Source of the DNA: Mesostigma viride
Taxonomy: Eukaryota > Streptophyta > Mesostigmatophyceae > Mesostigmatales > Mesostigmataceae
Direction: 5' to 3'
DNA length: 60,000 nt
NCBI GenBank assembly: GCA_009746045.1
Contig: RPFO01000231.1
Span: 1,427,340-1,487,339, forward strand
The notes beneath the pieces were generated by a model that made no database searches, had not been told where the DNA came from, and was given only the letters and a program-made list of their open reading frames with translations. Both the position numbers and the translations under genes were made by a program. The first letter of the stretch is position 1. Every line of letters begins with the position of its first letter. This document shows positions 12,101 through 20,800 of this stretch, in pieces.

Positions 12101-13041
12101 GGCAGAGGGGGGAGGGGGGCAGAGGGGGGCAGAGGGGGGCAGAGGGGGCAGAGGGGGCAGAGGGGGGGGGGGGGGAGGGGGGGGGGGGGGAGGGGGGGGG
12201 GGGGGAGGGGGGGGGAGGGGGGGGAGGGGGGAGGGGGGGGGGGGGGGAGGGTTTAGGGTTTAGGATGCGTGTGATATCTCCGAGATTTAAAGTGGACTAG
12301 CTGCTAAATGTTACTAGTGTTACAGTACAAACAGTCTAACAAGTGATACACGTTGAACTAGGATGAAATAGGTATGCTTATTAAAATAGGTAATCATATG
12401 GCCTGTAAATGGGTTCCGTAAGGGGGCCAATAAACTACGGGTGGTACACAACCTCCATGAACAGCTGTAAATTCTACTCCGGCAAGGGTTGCGGCGTGTA
12501 CACAGAGCATATATACGGTTACGGCGTGTATACAAAGCCGGTACATGGGTACGGGTATTTAACTTATGGTGTCGTGTTGCCTTGATGGAATCAGGTTTTA
12601 CCTTGCCAAGTATCCAAGGAATTTACTTTTGCTTGGAACGAACAAAATTGAATGACTTTTGCATTTTCATTTGGCATTGTCATGGCAACTTGTTACAAAC
12701 TTTTGGACTGGCAGGAACTTCTCCATGGACAGAGAGCCACCCTCAAGCTGCCATCTGGCATTACCATTACCCGTAAGAAGACGCGTGTGAGCATCATGGT
12801 GCCCAAGGTGGCGGTCATCGAGGTGGAGGTGGTGCGCGCGGCCTTCTGGGAAAACGGCTCGGGACCAGGCAAGAACTTCCTGAACCTGCGGTTGAAGGAT
12901 TTCAAGCCTAGTGCCAATGTGCACGGCATTTTGGGCCAGTCATCCTCCAGCAGTGCTACCGGAACATTCGCAGGAGTTGCTTCGGACTATGAGACTACGG
13001 GAATTTTCACTACTGACTGCCATTTCAACCGATTCAAGTGA
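124..13041 (+). CDS. Multi-exon LRR / Cys-rich / Root_cap-like protein gene, 5' incomplete
   Basis: Reconstructed from splice sites and reading phase. Exons: 124-195, 669-740, 1213-1284, 1754-1825, 2319-2390, 2863-2934, 3411-3482, 3955-4026, 4508-4579, 5949-6020 (LRRs, phase 2-2), 6502-6548 (LRR C-cap, phase 2 to 1), 7378-7455, 8418-8507, 8888-8968 (Cys-rich, phase 1-1), 11098-11825 (phase 1 to 0) and 12715-13041 (to TGA). Every junction has cag/acag before the exon and GT after it, and all phases fit. The product would be an extracellular or cell-wall type protein: plant-type LRR solenoid, capping motif, three small disulfide-type modules, then a C-terminal domain resembling land-plant Root_cap proteins. 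No signal peptide is visible because the 5' end is outside the window. The function is not known; recognition or extracellular-matrix adhesion is an inference from architecture. Extra small exons in the long introns could be missed. Confidence 0.72.
669..740 (+). CDS. LRR exon 2 (72 bp)
   Basis: Encodes the same amino acids as exon 1. The flanking introns are also nearly identical, so the duplication is young. Donor gtaagg at 741. Confidence 0.8.
1213..1284 (+). CDS. LRR exon 3 (72 bp)
   Basis: Differs from exons 1-2 by P to S in the repeat (TIPSELG). Same phase and splice sites. Confidence 0.8.
1754..1825 (+). CDS. LRR exon 4 (72 bp)
   Basis: The most diverged of the early repeats: [20 protein letters not shown], ending LAGL. 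The acceptor is ccccgcag. The preceding intron is also more diverged than those of exons 1-3. Confidence 0.78.
2319..2390 (+). CDS. LRR exon 5 (72 bp)
   Basis: Reads [16 protein letters not shown] with the ending LAGL. The N-Q to N-K change is shared only with exon 6. Confidence 0.8.
2863..2934 (+). CDS. LRR exon 6 (72 bp)
   Basis: Same protein sequence as exon 5 but with synonymous differences (accatcccg against acgattcca), so the pair shares a more recent ancestor than with other repeats. Confidence 0.8.
3411..3482 (+). CDS. LRR exon 7 (72 bp)
   Basis: Reads [20 protein letters not shown] and ends LTNL. It groups with exon 8 by the GSIP and N-L ending. Confidence 0.8.
3955..4026 (+). CDS. 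LRR exon 8 (72 bp)
   Basis: As exon 7 but ending LNNL. Acceptor tgcccggcag, donor gtaagg at 4027. Confidence 0.8.
4508..4579 (+). CDS. LRR exon 9 (72 bp)
   Basis: Begins [16 protein letters not shown] and ends LQYL. The change from NLDT to VLNN at the repeat start is shared with exon 10. Confidence 0.8.
5024..5105 (+). repeat. GGAT microsatellite with G-run
   Basis: About 17 perfect GGAT units (5024-5094) followed by a G run. It lies in the enlarged intron between LRR exons 9 and 10. The rest of 4760-5690 is AT-rich intron sequence in which no exon was found. Confidence 0.95.
5949..6020 (+). CDS. LRR exon 10 (72 bp), last full LRR
   Basis: Begins [16 protein letters not shown] and ends LAGL, donor gtaagg at 6021. 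It is separated from exon 9 by an intron enlarged to about 1.4 kb, which carries the GGAT microsatellite. Confidence 0.8.
6502..6548 (+). CDS. Probable LRR C-terminal cap exon (47 bp)
   Basis: The sequence between cattatcag and gtgcgt reads G + GTA TGC GGA GCC ... TGC CCT + G, i.e. [15 protein letters not shown]. Land-plant LRR proteins end their solenoid with an N-x-x-LCG-x-PL-x(n)-C motif, and this matches it. It also converts the LRR exon phase (2) into the phase of the Cys-rich exons (1), which is what the gene needs here. Too short for ORF-based detection. Confidence 0.62.
6549..7377 (+). other. Intron between LRR cap and Cys-rich exon 1
   Basis: Contains a 69-codon open stretch at 6811-7020 with an acidic FDDDDEAES segment. 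It has no recognised domain and would break the phase chain, so it was left as intron. Nothing else supported. Confidence 0.4.
7378..7455 (+). CDS. Cys-rich module exon 1 (78 bp)
   Basis: Acceptor gtgcag, donor G|gtgcgt. It reads (x)TG TGC GTG GAC..., with pattern [12 protein letters not shown] followed by C at +8 and +13 (VCTGDSC). Four cysteines suggest a small disulfide-bonded module. It is symmetrical, phase 1-1. Confidence 0.62.
7456..8417 (+). other. Intron between Cys-rich exons 1 and 2
   Basis: About 960 bp. Open frames here are short and lack the C-x-D...DxGC pattern. No further Cys-rich exon was found. Confidence 0.4.
8418..8507 (+). CDS. Cys-rich module exon 2 (90 bp)
   Basis: Between gcttcag and gtacgt. 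Reads [15 protein letters not shown], then FCINSAC and VC. Same C-x-D...D-L-G-C...C...C spacing as the neighbours with a longer first loop. Phase 1-1. Confidence 0.6.
8888..8968 (+). CDS. Cys-rich module exon 3 (81 bp)
   Basis: Between gtgcag and gtgggc. Reads [19 protein letters not shown], then TSGSC. It and its flanks (about 8790-9060) are a duplicate of exon 1 and its flanks (about 7300-7580), including a shared tail near 'gcatcagacctt'. Phase 1 end joins directly to the 11098 exon. Confidence 0.62.
8969..11097 (+). other. Long intron before the Root_cap exons
   Basis: 2.1 kb with a MITE at 9225-9670 and a G/T-rich patch at about 10260-10345 containing 'ggtttagggtttgg'. No coding exon could be supported. 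Confidence 0.45.
9225..9670. mobile_element. Harbinger-like MITE (446 bp)
   Basis: Left end GGGCCCTTCCACACTTGGTC and right end, read inverted, GGGTGCTTCCACGCTGGGTC form imperfect terminal inverted repeats. The element is flanked by TAA at 9222-9224 and 9671-9673. A 3-bp TWA duplication with G-rich termini is typical of PIF/Harbinger elements. There is no coding capacity. A second partial copy of the left end sits just upstream at 9196-9220, also preceded by TAA. Confidence 0.6.
11098..11825 (+). CDS. Root_cap/VWD-like domain, first part
   Basis: A 242-codon exon from acceptor ccccacag to donor gggg|taagt (exon ends AACGGG). Its C-terminal half contains [20 protein letters not shown], then [17 protein letters not shown], then an LGIVQVNG strand. 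This order matches the land-plant Root_cap family (DPRF-x-G-x-G-x-x-F-Y-F-H-G ... SD-x-x-L-x-INA-x-F-x-G) and resembles the start of VWD domains. The N-terminal half (about 130 residues) is not recognised. The apparent open frame runs upstream to 10995 and downstream into a poly-Gly tract; both are taken as intron read-through. Confidence 0.7.
11868..12260 (+). repeat. Purine (G/GA) tract with TTTAGGG units in an intron
   Basis: About 380 bp of almost pure G with scattered A and a few 'gcaga' interruptions, ending gggtttagggtttagg (two plant-type telomere units). It lies in the 889-bp intron between the two Root_cap exons. Long G tracts can form quadruplex or triplex DNA and are error-prone in sequencing. 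Confidence 0.9.
12715..13041 (+). CDS. Root_cap-like domain, terminal exon
   Basis: Begins after ttggactggcag in the phase left by 11825 and ends TGA at 13039-13041. It contains [20 protein letters not shown], then [18 protein letters not shown] at the C-terminus. In land-plant Root_cap proteins the domain ends with a GVLGQ(T) motif followed by a short T-S-S-x-F-x-x-D-C tail, so both landmarks and the order fit. The frame continues upstream of 12715 only by chance. Confidence 0.7.
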   Translation, partial: ELLHGQRATLKLPSGITITRKKTRVSIMVPKVAVIEVEVVRAAFWENGSGPGKNFLNLRLKDFKPSANVHGILGQSSSSSATGTFAGVASDYETTGIFTTDCHFNRFK

Positions 13042-14100
13042 GGTAGTTGCCATGAAGCAGACGTGAGATGGCATTGAACTTGGTCTCCTCCGGGCCATTT
13101 TGGGCAACTTGACCAAGGCTGCGGGATTGGCCATTAAGGCCGGTTCGCAGTAAAGAATCTCAGGCGCGGGTTTGTGCCGGTCACCTGGGCCAGCTCAAAC
13201 TAGCAGCCAGATGTTGCGGCCCGGCCCGTTCGAACAGGCGCAACATGGAATAAATTGTGTTTTTGGCTTGCTTTCATAGTCCGCAGGACTTTCGGGCTCA
13301 TTTCGGGACTTTTTTGGGACTCCGTCCTTAGTTCGGGGCTTTCGTATGAAATTGTGATAGTTTGTGTGATTCGGACTAATTATTTTGGGCCTAGGTTCAA
13401 GTATAATATCTTCTAGGGGCGGGGTCGGCCCTAGTCGTCAGACAGAATCCTTGAAATTGTTTCGGCAATCTCTGGAAGGTCGGCGCGCCTGCTTATGTAC
13501 CAGCGTACCAGCTTGGTGGCGCACCTAGGTGAAATTGGTCCGAGGATGAACGTCTCTTCCTCTTGGTTTGTTGAATGTATGTGTGTTAACCTGTGTTTTA
13601 AAAAACTAATTTTAAAAAATGCGATATATGGCGTTGTAACTTCTTGTAGAACGCGTATAGCAGATAGTCATTTTTTTTTCATGGACATGTTCATGCTCTA
13701 CGAAATGACCATGATTCACATAATTTTTTTTAGCTACTCAGACCTACCACTGAGATACTGATTCAATGAAGAGATATCACGGTTCGAGCTAAGGGGGGTC
13801 TGCTTATGACCGCGATGTCATGACCCTAGGTGACAAGTCATGGGCTTATTCACAAATGGTTCCGTTGAAAAAACTGGCCTAATTTGCGTTATTGAGCTAT
13901 GGGCAACATATGTAGACTGTGCAACCAGATTCCAGCCGTGGTCAACCTGCCTACTTCGGCGATACTAGAATATCGCGTAGGTCCGTGCGTAGTACTCCTG
14001 CGCACTTAGGTCTAGTGGTGAGTCATCTTCTATAGATTCAGCAAGATCGGACACATTGGCACCCCTCTCCGGTAAAGAGGTTTTTCGCAGTTGGGCTGTT
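13042..14100 (+). other. 3' flank of the LRR gene, non-coding
   Basis: A possible poly(A) signal AATAAA occurs at 13249-13254. 13902-14042 is a copy of a dispersed repeat also found at about 18158-18318 (shared 'accagattccagccgtggtc'). No gene seen. Confidence 0.45.
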
Positions 14101-14104
14101 TCGA

Positions 14105-14800
14105 AACGTTAAGGTGAGGGTCCGGGCGCGAATTTTTTGGCGCCGAAAAAATTCGCGGTACCCGTCCGTACCGTGAAAAAGTGGTGCACGGTGCGCGCAC
14201 CCCTAGCGGAGCTGGCCATGGCGACGGCTTTCAGGCAAAACTAGACAAATATAACATGCAGAATGCAGAGAAATTGCGAGAATCTTGAAGGCGGTGAGTT
14301 TATGATATTATTTCATCGCTAAGTTTGTGCGCTTTGCAATGTCGATAATTTTATTGATGACCATCGCCGCGGGGGTCCAATCCGAAATTTTCGTCGCGAG
14401 GAATAAATAAGAATGCACGCTGGCGGCCGTGATTGTCAGGTTTTATGGGCTTTACTTAGCGTCAAGGATGCGTTTGCATTGTCAATAGAGAATCCTAAAG
14501 AAATTCGCCGGGGTTTTGCTAGATTTCCGTCATTTTCGGTAAGACACTGTCCAGGCTCGTGCGCGTCTCATCCTTCCATGGAAGGTTGGTCTTTCTTGCG
14601 CCGCTGGGCAAATGGCACTGCCGGTAATGGTACGATCCCGTGCTTAGCGTACCCCTATGAATGTTTCGCTTCTTTAAAGGGTTGTCAACGCAAGTTTTCG
14701 CCTTCTATCTGCGCAGTTAGCGCCAGGTAGCATGCCATTCCGTGATGCGCATCGCCAGATTCCTGGCAGCTTTCAGTGATTTTATCTAGGTTGCATCGCT
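14105..14800 (+). mobile_element. Diverged relic related to the hAT element at 26411-28016
   Basis: Shares in order with 26680-27310: gtggtgcac(g/a)gtgcgcgcacc, gcggag-tggccatggcgacg, and a stretch encoding SMEGWSFLRRW against SMAGWLFLRAW on the same strand. Termini and target duplication were not found. It also contains a near-perfect AT/GC palindrome at about 14128-14160. Confidence 0.5.
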
Positions 14801-16357
14801 GGGACGTGTCAAATCATGAGCCGTGGCATGTTGGCAAGTTGTCAGGGATTTGTCGAGTGGTTTCTTGGAAGCAGTTTGGTAAAAACACTCAGTTTTGTAT
14901 GAATATTGACGCAGCCTTTCTTAGCAGCGGTTTCAGTGTGCTTAGAGGCTCACAAGGTTGAGGTTGTTTCTTAGCAAACAATCGCGCTGAAAAGAAAAGC
15001 TATAGTGGGCGTTCTGAGGGGCATATTGCATGGGTGGAACTGCATGTAGGTAGGGGATACCGTTGTTTTCTTGGCCTCTCTCCCACTGAATTATGAGACA
15101 GCCCTGTCATATGCTAGCAAGGCAAAGTAACCATGGTAAGAAGCCCTGGCACGCAGCATTTATGATTAGTATGCTTTCTCTGTGGACTGTATGTTGTTCC
15201 CCTTGGTTGGGCAATCAGTGGATGTGGCTTTCTAGGGTGTATTTGCATTGGACACCTTGGTTTTGGTATGATGATCACTGCATACGCCTAGAATTTGCTT
15301 CAGAAGTGCTGGCTAGACATGTAGAGCTACCTGCCTTGTTGCTGTGCACACACGCATGAGGTTTCCCGTGCCAAGGTAAGGCAAGGGCACATGAGGTGCC
15401 CAGCCACCTCCTTGTACGTTGTGCTCGAATTGGGCATGGTCTGGAGCCATTTGGATGGCATAGAGAGTGTTAGTGTGCCTTAATACTCACTATTGCCTTC
15501 CTTAGCGGCTGCACAGGTGGCCAACTGCCAAACGCTATAACTTCCACGTTTGTACTCAGAATGAGCTCAAACTTTGTGGGATTGTGTATGCCCATGTCTA
15601 GTATTTGTGTATATCTCCCCAGGGTCAAATTGTGTGTCTATGATTTGTTTTATTTTTTTCAGCCCAAAAAAGTACCTCTTTGGGGGGAAAATTAATAACT
15701 GATGAAATACTCACCATTTTGGGTTGCCAATTAGGTGGAATATTTGCAAACTGGGGCAACTAAATGGGAATATATTGAAACATGCAAAAAGATGCCCCCA
15801 TTGTCCTAGGCAGAATGTGCCATAAATAGCGTCTTTTGCTATTTTTAGCACAATACGAGCGTGTAACTGTGCATACCACCCTCAACAAGTGGTGGGATGG
15901 ACCCCCATACATCCTATTTACTTGCCAAAATCATGTCTTGGGTCCCCCCAGGTCAACAGTACATGTTATTCCATGGTATGGTTTCAGGGGGGCTGGCACC
16001 ATACCCTCACCTTAAGTGAGATGCCTTCGGATCAGGAGACTCACACAGCCGCGAAATCATGCCAAAGGTCCTATGTTCGATTCCTTGCTGGTAGCTTCTA
16101 GGCTTTCTTACTTTCTGTGTTCCGCGGAATCTCAGATTTGGGCAGCTAGCGTTTTCACGTTTGTTGCTTTCTGACGACAACATATGTAGACTATATTTTA
16201 TTAGCCTACCGAGCCACGAGCCACGAGGTAGCCATGGCTGACGGCGGAGCTCATAACTTTCACATTTGAGCACCGAATTCAGCTGTGAATATCACTATCG
16301 CTTCGTCTTTCTAAGACGCACATGCTGATATAATTTTCCGAAGCTATTACGCAATAT
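14801..16357 (+). other. Non-coding interval
   Basis: AT-rich sequence with short ORFs (for example 15093-15359) that show no domain or codon pattern. No gene supported. Confidence 0.4.
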
Positions 16358-17731
16358 ATGACGAGCAAACGCTCCTCAACGCAACGCAGCCTGGCGAATG
16401 CGTTAAGCAATGAAAATACGTCTGCAGCTCCGGCTGCCGTTTCGCCCTCAGGTCCGGAAGGTAGCGGTGACTCTAGTCGCACACTGGTGGTCGCCCAGCC
16501 CCCCCCCGGGCTTGCCTCGCCATCGCCTGAGTCCAAGCGCAGTCGCCCTGCCGAACCGCGTTGGGATGAGATCGCCTTTGACGTCAACTCACCTGGCTTT
16601 GAAGATGGACACGAAGCCCGGGAGCCTTCGTGGAGGCCGTGTTTCTCGGCACGCACGCCTCGCTTATTGACCTGTGCTCGCACCTCAACTCCCACAACCG
16701 CGGCCGCTGGCCAAATGGCTCTCTTTGCAACCCCGCCGAAGATCTCCCGCGTGTTCTTCGCATCAGTCGCCCCAAGCTCCAGCGCCTCACCCTCTGCTCC
16801 CTCCTCGGGCGTTCCGAAACCGAGATCTGGGCTCCCCCACCCCCGCCCCCCACCGTTGCGACAGAATCCATCGTCCGCACCCTCCTTAAGGAAGCTTTCG
16901 AGCAGCACGTTACCCCCCTTGCCACAGATGTGGCGGCAATGGGAGGCACGCTGGCTGCTGAGCTCCCTCACATTTCCACCACCGTCACCTCCACCTTCAC
17001 CCTCCTCGCCTCCACCTCCACTGCCACCTCCACCTCCACCGCCGCCCTAAAGGCCCAGCTTCTCGACCTCGACCAGCGCCTCAAGGACACCGCCATCGCC
17101 ATCGAGTGCATGCAGAACACCGCCAGCATCACCGCCCAGGCGGTGAGGGACATTGCCGCCAAGCCAGCCCCCGCCGGCCCAGGCGACGACGCCCCTCCCA
17201 CCCAGACCTGGGCGGACCTGCTCAAGCACCACGCCACCTCCACCAGATCCACCATCGCGGCACAGCTTAAGCAACAAGCCCTCGACCTCCGCGAGGAGGC
17301 CGACCGTACCCAGCGCAGCTACAACGTCATCGTCAAGCACTTCGACCAGCCAGCAGATGAGACCTCGACGACTCTTCTCACGGCATTTAAGCGCGACATC
17401 AGTTCTTGCCCCCATGCACAGTTCTGGTGAGCTGCGGATGTCGGCTGTCCACCTCCCCCACGCGCGGGGTAAGCGGCTGGCCCGGCACCCCTGCTCCTCA
17501 CATTTAAGTACATGGCGGACAAGCTGTTGTTTCTTAAAAACCGCAAGAAGCTCTCGAGGACTCACTTCACGCTGGACGACGACCTGACCCTGGCCCAGCA
17601 AGAACGGCGACGTGAGCTATGGCCGACCTACCTCCAGATACGGCAAAGCGCAGGGGGCGGAAACCGGTATACTGGAAGGGGGACGTCATCCACGTCGGCC
17701 ACAAGCCTTGGCAGGCACCCCCAGTCTAGGG
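16358..17731 (+). pseudogene. Non-LTR retrotransposon ORF1, frameshifted
   Basis: Begins MTSKRSSTQRSLANALSNEN at 16358, Ser/Pro-rich, then shifts frame near 16625. The second frame (to 17430) has an Ala/Thr-rich helical segment with LKAQLLDLDQRLKDTAIAIE. After further shifts near 17430 and 17650 it ends FTLDDDLTLAQQERRRELWP ... RKPVYWKGDVIHVGHKPW, stop at 17729-17731. The DDLT-x-x-Q-x-x-RR-x-LWP block and the terminal W-K-G-D-x-I-x-V-G strand are typical of the RRM-like C-terminal half of LINE ORF1 proteins, which bind element RNA. No endonuclease or RT follows, so the copy is 3'-deleted. GC-rich relative to its surroundings. Confidence 0.6.
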
Positions 17732-17754
17732 AATATATCAGTAGTGTAGATTAG

Positions 17755-19240
17755 TAAGGCCTAGCCTACCACGCGGCCCCAGCGCATGTGCGCCCATAAT
17801 GGCCATGGATGATGCAATTTAGCCACGCCCTGCCTATAATGTGACCCCCCATATGGATGATGCATTAATTAAGAATAAGCTCAGCCCTGCCTATACAGAG
17901 AGTCACTCTCTGATGAGAAGCCATGCCTTAGCTTTCGTATCGCCACGTTGATCTTCCCTCACCATGACAGGCTCCCCCTTAGCTGGGTATAGCTTGATAG
18001 ATCATGGGGGTGCAGATGCCCTGGTGCACCTCGAGCAAGTGCCGTTTACATTCCCACCCTTGCAGCTAGGAAGTAGCTTTATAGAATGTATTAAAAGCCA
18101 TATGCCCTTTCTCTGGGACATGTGCTACACTCCCAACGGAGTTATGTTCCTAATTAATATGTAGACTGTGTGGCACAAAACTCAGGGCCATATGGCGACT
18201 GTGTGCACAACCAGATTCCAGCCGTGGTCAACCTGCCTACATAGTGATACATACTAGAATATCGCGTACTAGGTCCGTACGTTAGCACTCCTGTGCACTT
18301 AGCTCTAATGGTGAGTAGTTTTTGAGCTATCTGCTCATTTTATAATAGTTAACATGTTGCGGCGGGCTCAAAGGGGGCCGACCTGCCGCCTGTAGCGTAG
18401 CTCTACCGTACGTCACCTACACCATGTTGTCGCGTTTGCGTGCCATTATATCCTATAGACTATCACTTGGAAGGCATATCCGTAGCAATAGAGTATTCAT
18501 GTGTGTGATCCACTATATTAAAGTAAGTGAAAATCAGTGATAGGTGTGGTCCTTGACAGCACCACCACCTTCATGACAGGCAGCGCAGCCAGCCGATTAT
18601 ATTATGAAGATTGCAATAATTCTTTGTGATGAAAGCAATGCCCAAACCATTAATTCATTCCATAATATTTGACAAATTACAACGAATGCTGAGTTGTGCT
18701 GCCGCAACTGTAAGAGTAACTATCCTTGAGACCCATCGAAATCACCACAGACCGACCATGACGCCACTGTGGCGCAACAGTGTTTACTTATGTACGTCAT
18801 AATCTATATAAACTGCGTGCATGACTCTGCGCTCATTTCCCAGTTACTGGCACACTGGACACTGACGAACCGGCCCTTTCCCGGGACTGTTCCCGGGTCA
18901 GCAGAGCGTTTCTCATCCACAATGCCAACAACATCCCAACCGGATCAAACCACTGTCAATCGGCCTATCAACCATCATCATGGCAATGACATGCAACCAC
19001 TCACGGGGGCTGCTCCGGGCTGTTCGAGAAGTTTCACCCCATGAAGACAACAAACTAGTTGTGAGGGAGAGAAACGAGCGAACAACGACCACCATGGCCG
19101 CTGCCCTGCTCCTAAAATAATTAATTAATTAAAAATATTTAATTAATTAATAGACACGTGACTGCGTCACGTGAGCATAAGTCCTCAGTGGGAGGGGCAC
19201 ATGGGATGGAATGGATGGTATAAGCTATCTACTAGGTCCT
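17755..19240 (+). other. Non-coding interval with dispersed repeats and hairpins
   Basis: Holds the dispersed repeat copy at 18158-18318. Two adjacent near-perfect inverted repeats lie at about 19120-19180 (an AT-only arm pair around 'aaaaatattt', then cacgtgac-tgc-gtcacgtg). No gene seen. Confidence 0.45.
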
Positions 19241-19243
19241 AGT

Positions 19244-19783
19244 TACAGGGTTGCGGGCACCACGGCCCGAATCGCTATGAATGCCATACGCGGTGACACG
19301 CGGAGCCCCCACAGACTTGGGAGTGGTCTCCTTAATTCATCACTACTTGCCATCTATCCTTGCGTACCATCTGCCTCCATATTATACAGACAAACCAGGA
19401 GGCTGCCCGGGCGTGAGCCCGTCACGTCTAGCTAGTGTAGCACATGTCCATGCCGAGTCTATCACGAAAAGTCCACGGGTGGCGGCCCTGCCGCGCGCGG
19501 CCTGGGGCACGCCAGGTGAGGACATATCGCCCAGGCTGGGCGGGCTTGGTGCGAGCTAGTCTATCTGATGTACCTACCTGATCTGTGCGGGCCAGGTGCC
19601 CGGCTAGGCCCAGGCGCCTGTGCCTAATAATGTGGGAAACATAGGGCAAATCAGCGTACAAATCCTCATTACTAATGTGCAAACCAAAGGGGATGTTGAG
19701 GGCCTTGCGGAGCATCTTGGTGACGTGGCCGTCGAGTTGTTGCTCCAGCTCCTGCGTCAGTGTCCAGGTCGCGGCGCCGTAGT
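19244..19783 (-). pseudogene. LINE 3' fragment (RT C-terminal region)
   Basis: On the minus strand 19783 to 19428 reads YGAATWTLTQELEQQLDGHV, then TKMLRKALNIPFG, then RRLGLAGHLARTD and a stop. This is the conserved region after the RT of many LINEs (YG-x-ETWTL-x-x-LE-x-x-LD ... R-x-LR-x-AGH-x-x-R). A stop lies directly upstream, and no RT core is present. The 3' part (19244-19645) matches the opposite-strand copy at 59611-60000 at high identity. Confidence 0.68.
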
Positions 19784-20800
19784 GTTACGCCTCGGGTCTC
19801 TACCGCCTCCTCTTCCTATACCGCGACCTAAACCACGTCCCAAGGACCCACATCTAATTCTACCTAAACTAGTGAGGCCGCCGGTTGAGGAACTGCCCTG
19901 TGCGAAAGTCGGACGCGACGAATCAGATCTCAATGCATAATTTACATATGTATAACTACTATACAATGCCATCAACCACCGTGACCCGAATTCAATTCAG
20001 GAATACGAAGAAAACACCTAACCAGCCATGACCCAAGCTAATATGTGTTACAAATCATAACACACGCCGAGTGCCAACACGAGGGGTAGGACGTGCATAA
20101 ATGACCACTAACGGTCAGGTACGCTCGGGCCGACCTGGCCCTCGCACACAGGAACAACGCTGGTCCACTACATCTACACAAAGGATAAGGACCACTCATA
20201 ATAAAGTATGCGGTGCAGCGCCGATGCACCGATACACCAGACTACAGTACCACACAATAAAGGCCCAGTGAACACCGGCCGCAGGTACTAACTACACGTA
20301 GGCATAGCCAAAGCTCGCGGTCATCAACACAGACCGCAACGACTAGCTGAGACCACTGAAACCCAAGTCCTTAATTTACGGCCGTAACTACAGCAGGTTG
20401 TTACGCGACGTAACACCTCCCTCCCCACAAAGGTAGGGAGCCCTCTCCCCGTATACGTACAGGGAGGAAACAAAAGGGCCGGTATAGGAATATCCTAACG
20501 CACCCGGCAACTAGAGCCTAACACCATCGACTAACCATCCAAGGCCCAAAGCGCAAACATGTTAACCGCGAGTCCACCCCAAACGGTGTAGGGTTCACCA
20601 GCACCACGCCGGGGGTGAGGCTCCCCTAACTGCCTGGCACGAAGGCTTGCCGGGAGCCGGGACGGCACTAGTAGGCAGGGCAAGCGTAGGAAACAACATT
20701 CGCACTGAGGACAGAGGACGACCAACTACTGGTCAAGCCCAGAGAGCGACTCTATATACCGGAGGGACAACACCCTCAGGTCGGGCCTAAGGCCCTCTAT
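19784..20800 (-). other. Non-coding; possible gypsy 3' LTR region
   Basis: This stretch lies downstream (minus strand) of the gypsy integrase and the degraded ORF, where a 3' LTR is expected. The partner LTR is not in the window, so this cannot be confirmed. No gene seen. Confidence 0.25.

Noticed and set aside
10995-12263. Single 422-codon ORF including a long poly-Gly tail
   Set aside because: The first ~34 codons precede a good acceptor (ccccacag|GC) and the Gly tail is the purine tract after a good donor (GGG|gtaagt). The Root_cap domain continues only at 12715, so start and end of this ORF are intron read-through.
12240-12265. Telomere or chromosome end
   Set aside because: Only two TTTAGGG units inside an intron with coding exons on both sides.
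16007-16098. tRNA-like B box (gttcgattcc) near 16075
   Set aside because: The T stem does not pair and no A box or acceptor stem could be fitted. At best a decayed SINE.
16279-16971. 230-codon minus-strand ORF
   Set aside because: Shadow of the GC-rich LINE ORF1 on the + strand; no domain, and the + strand frames carry the ORF1 motifs.
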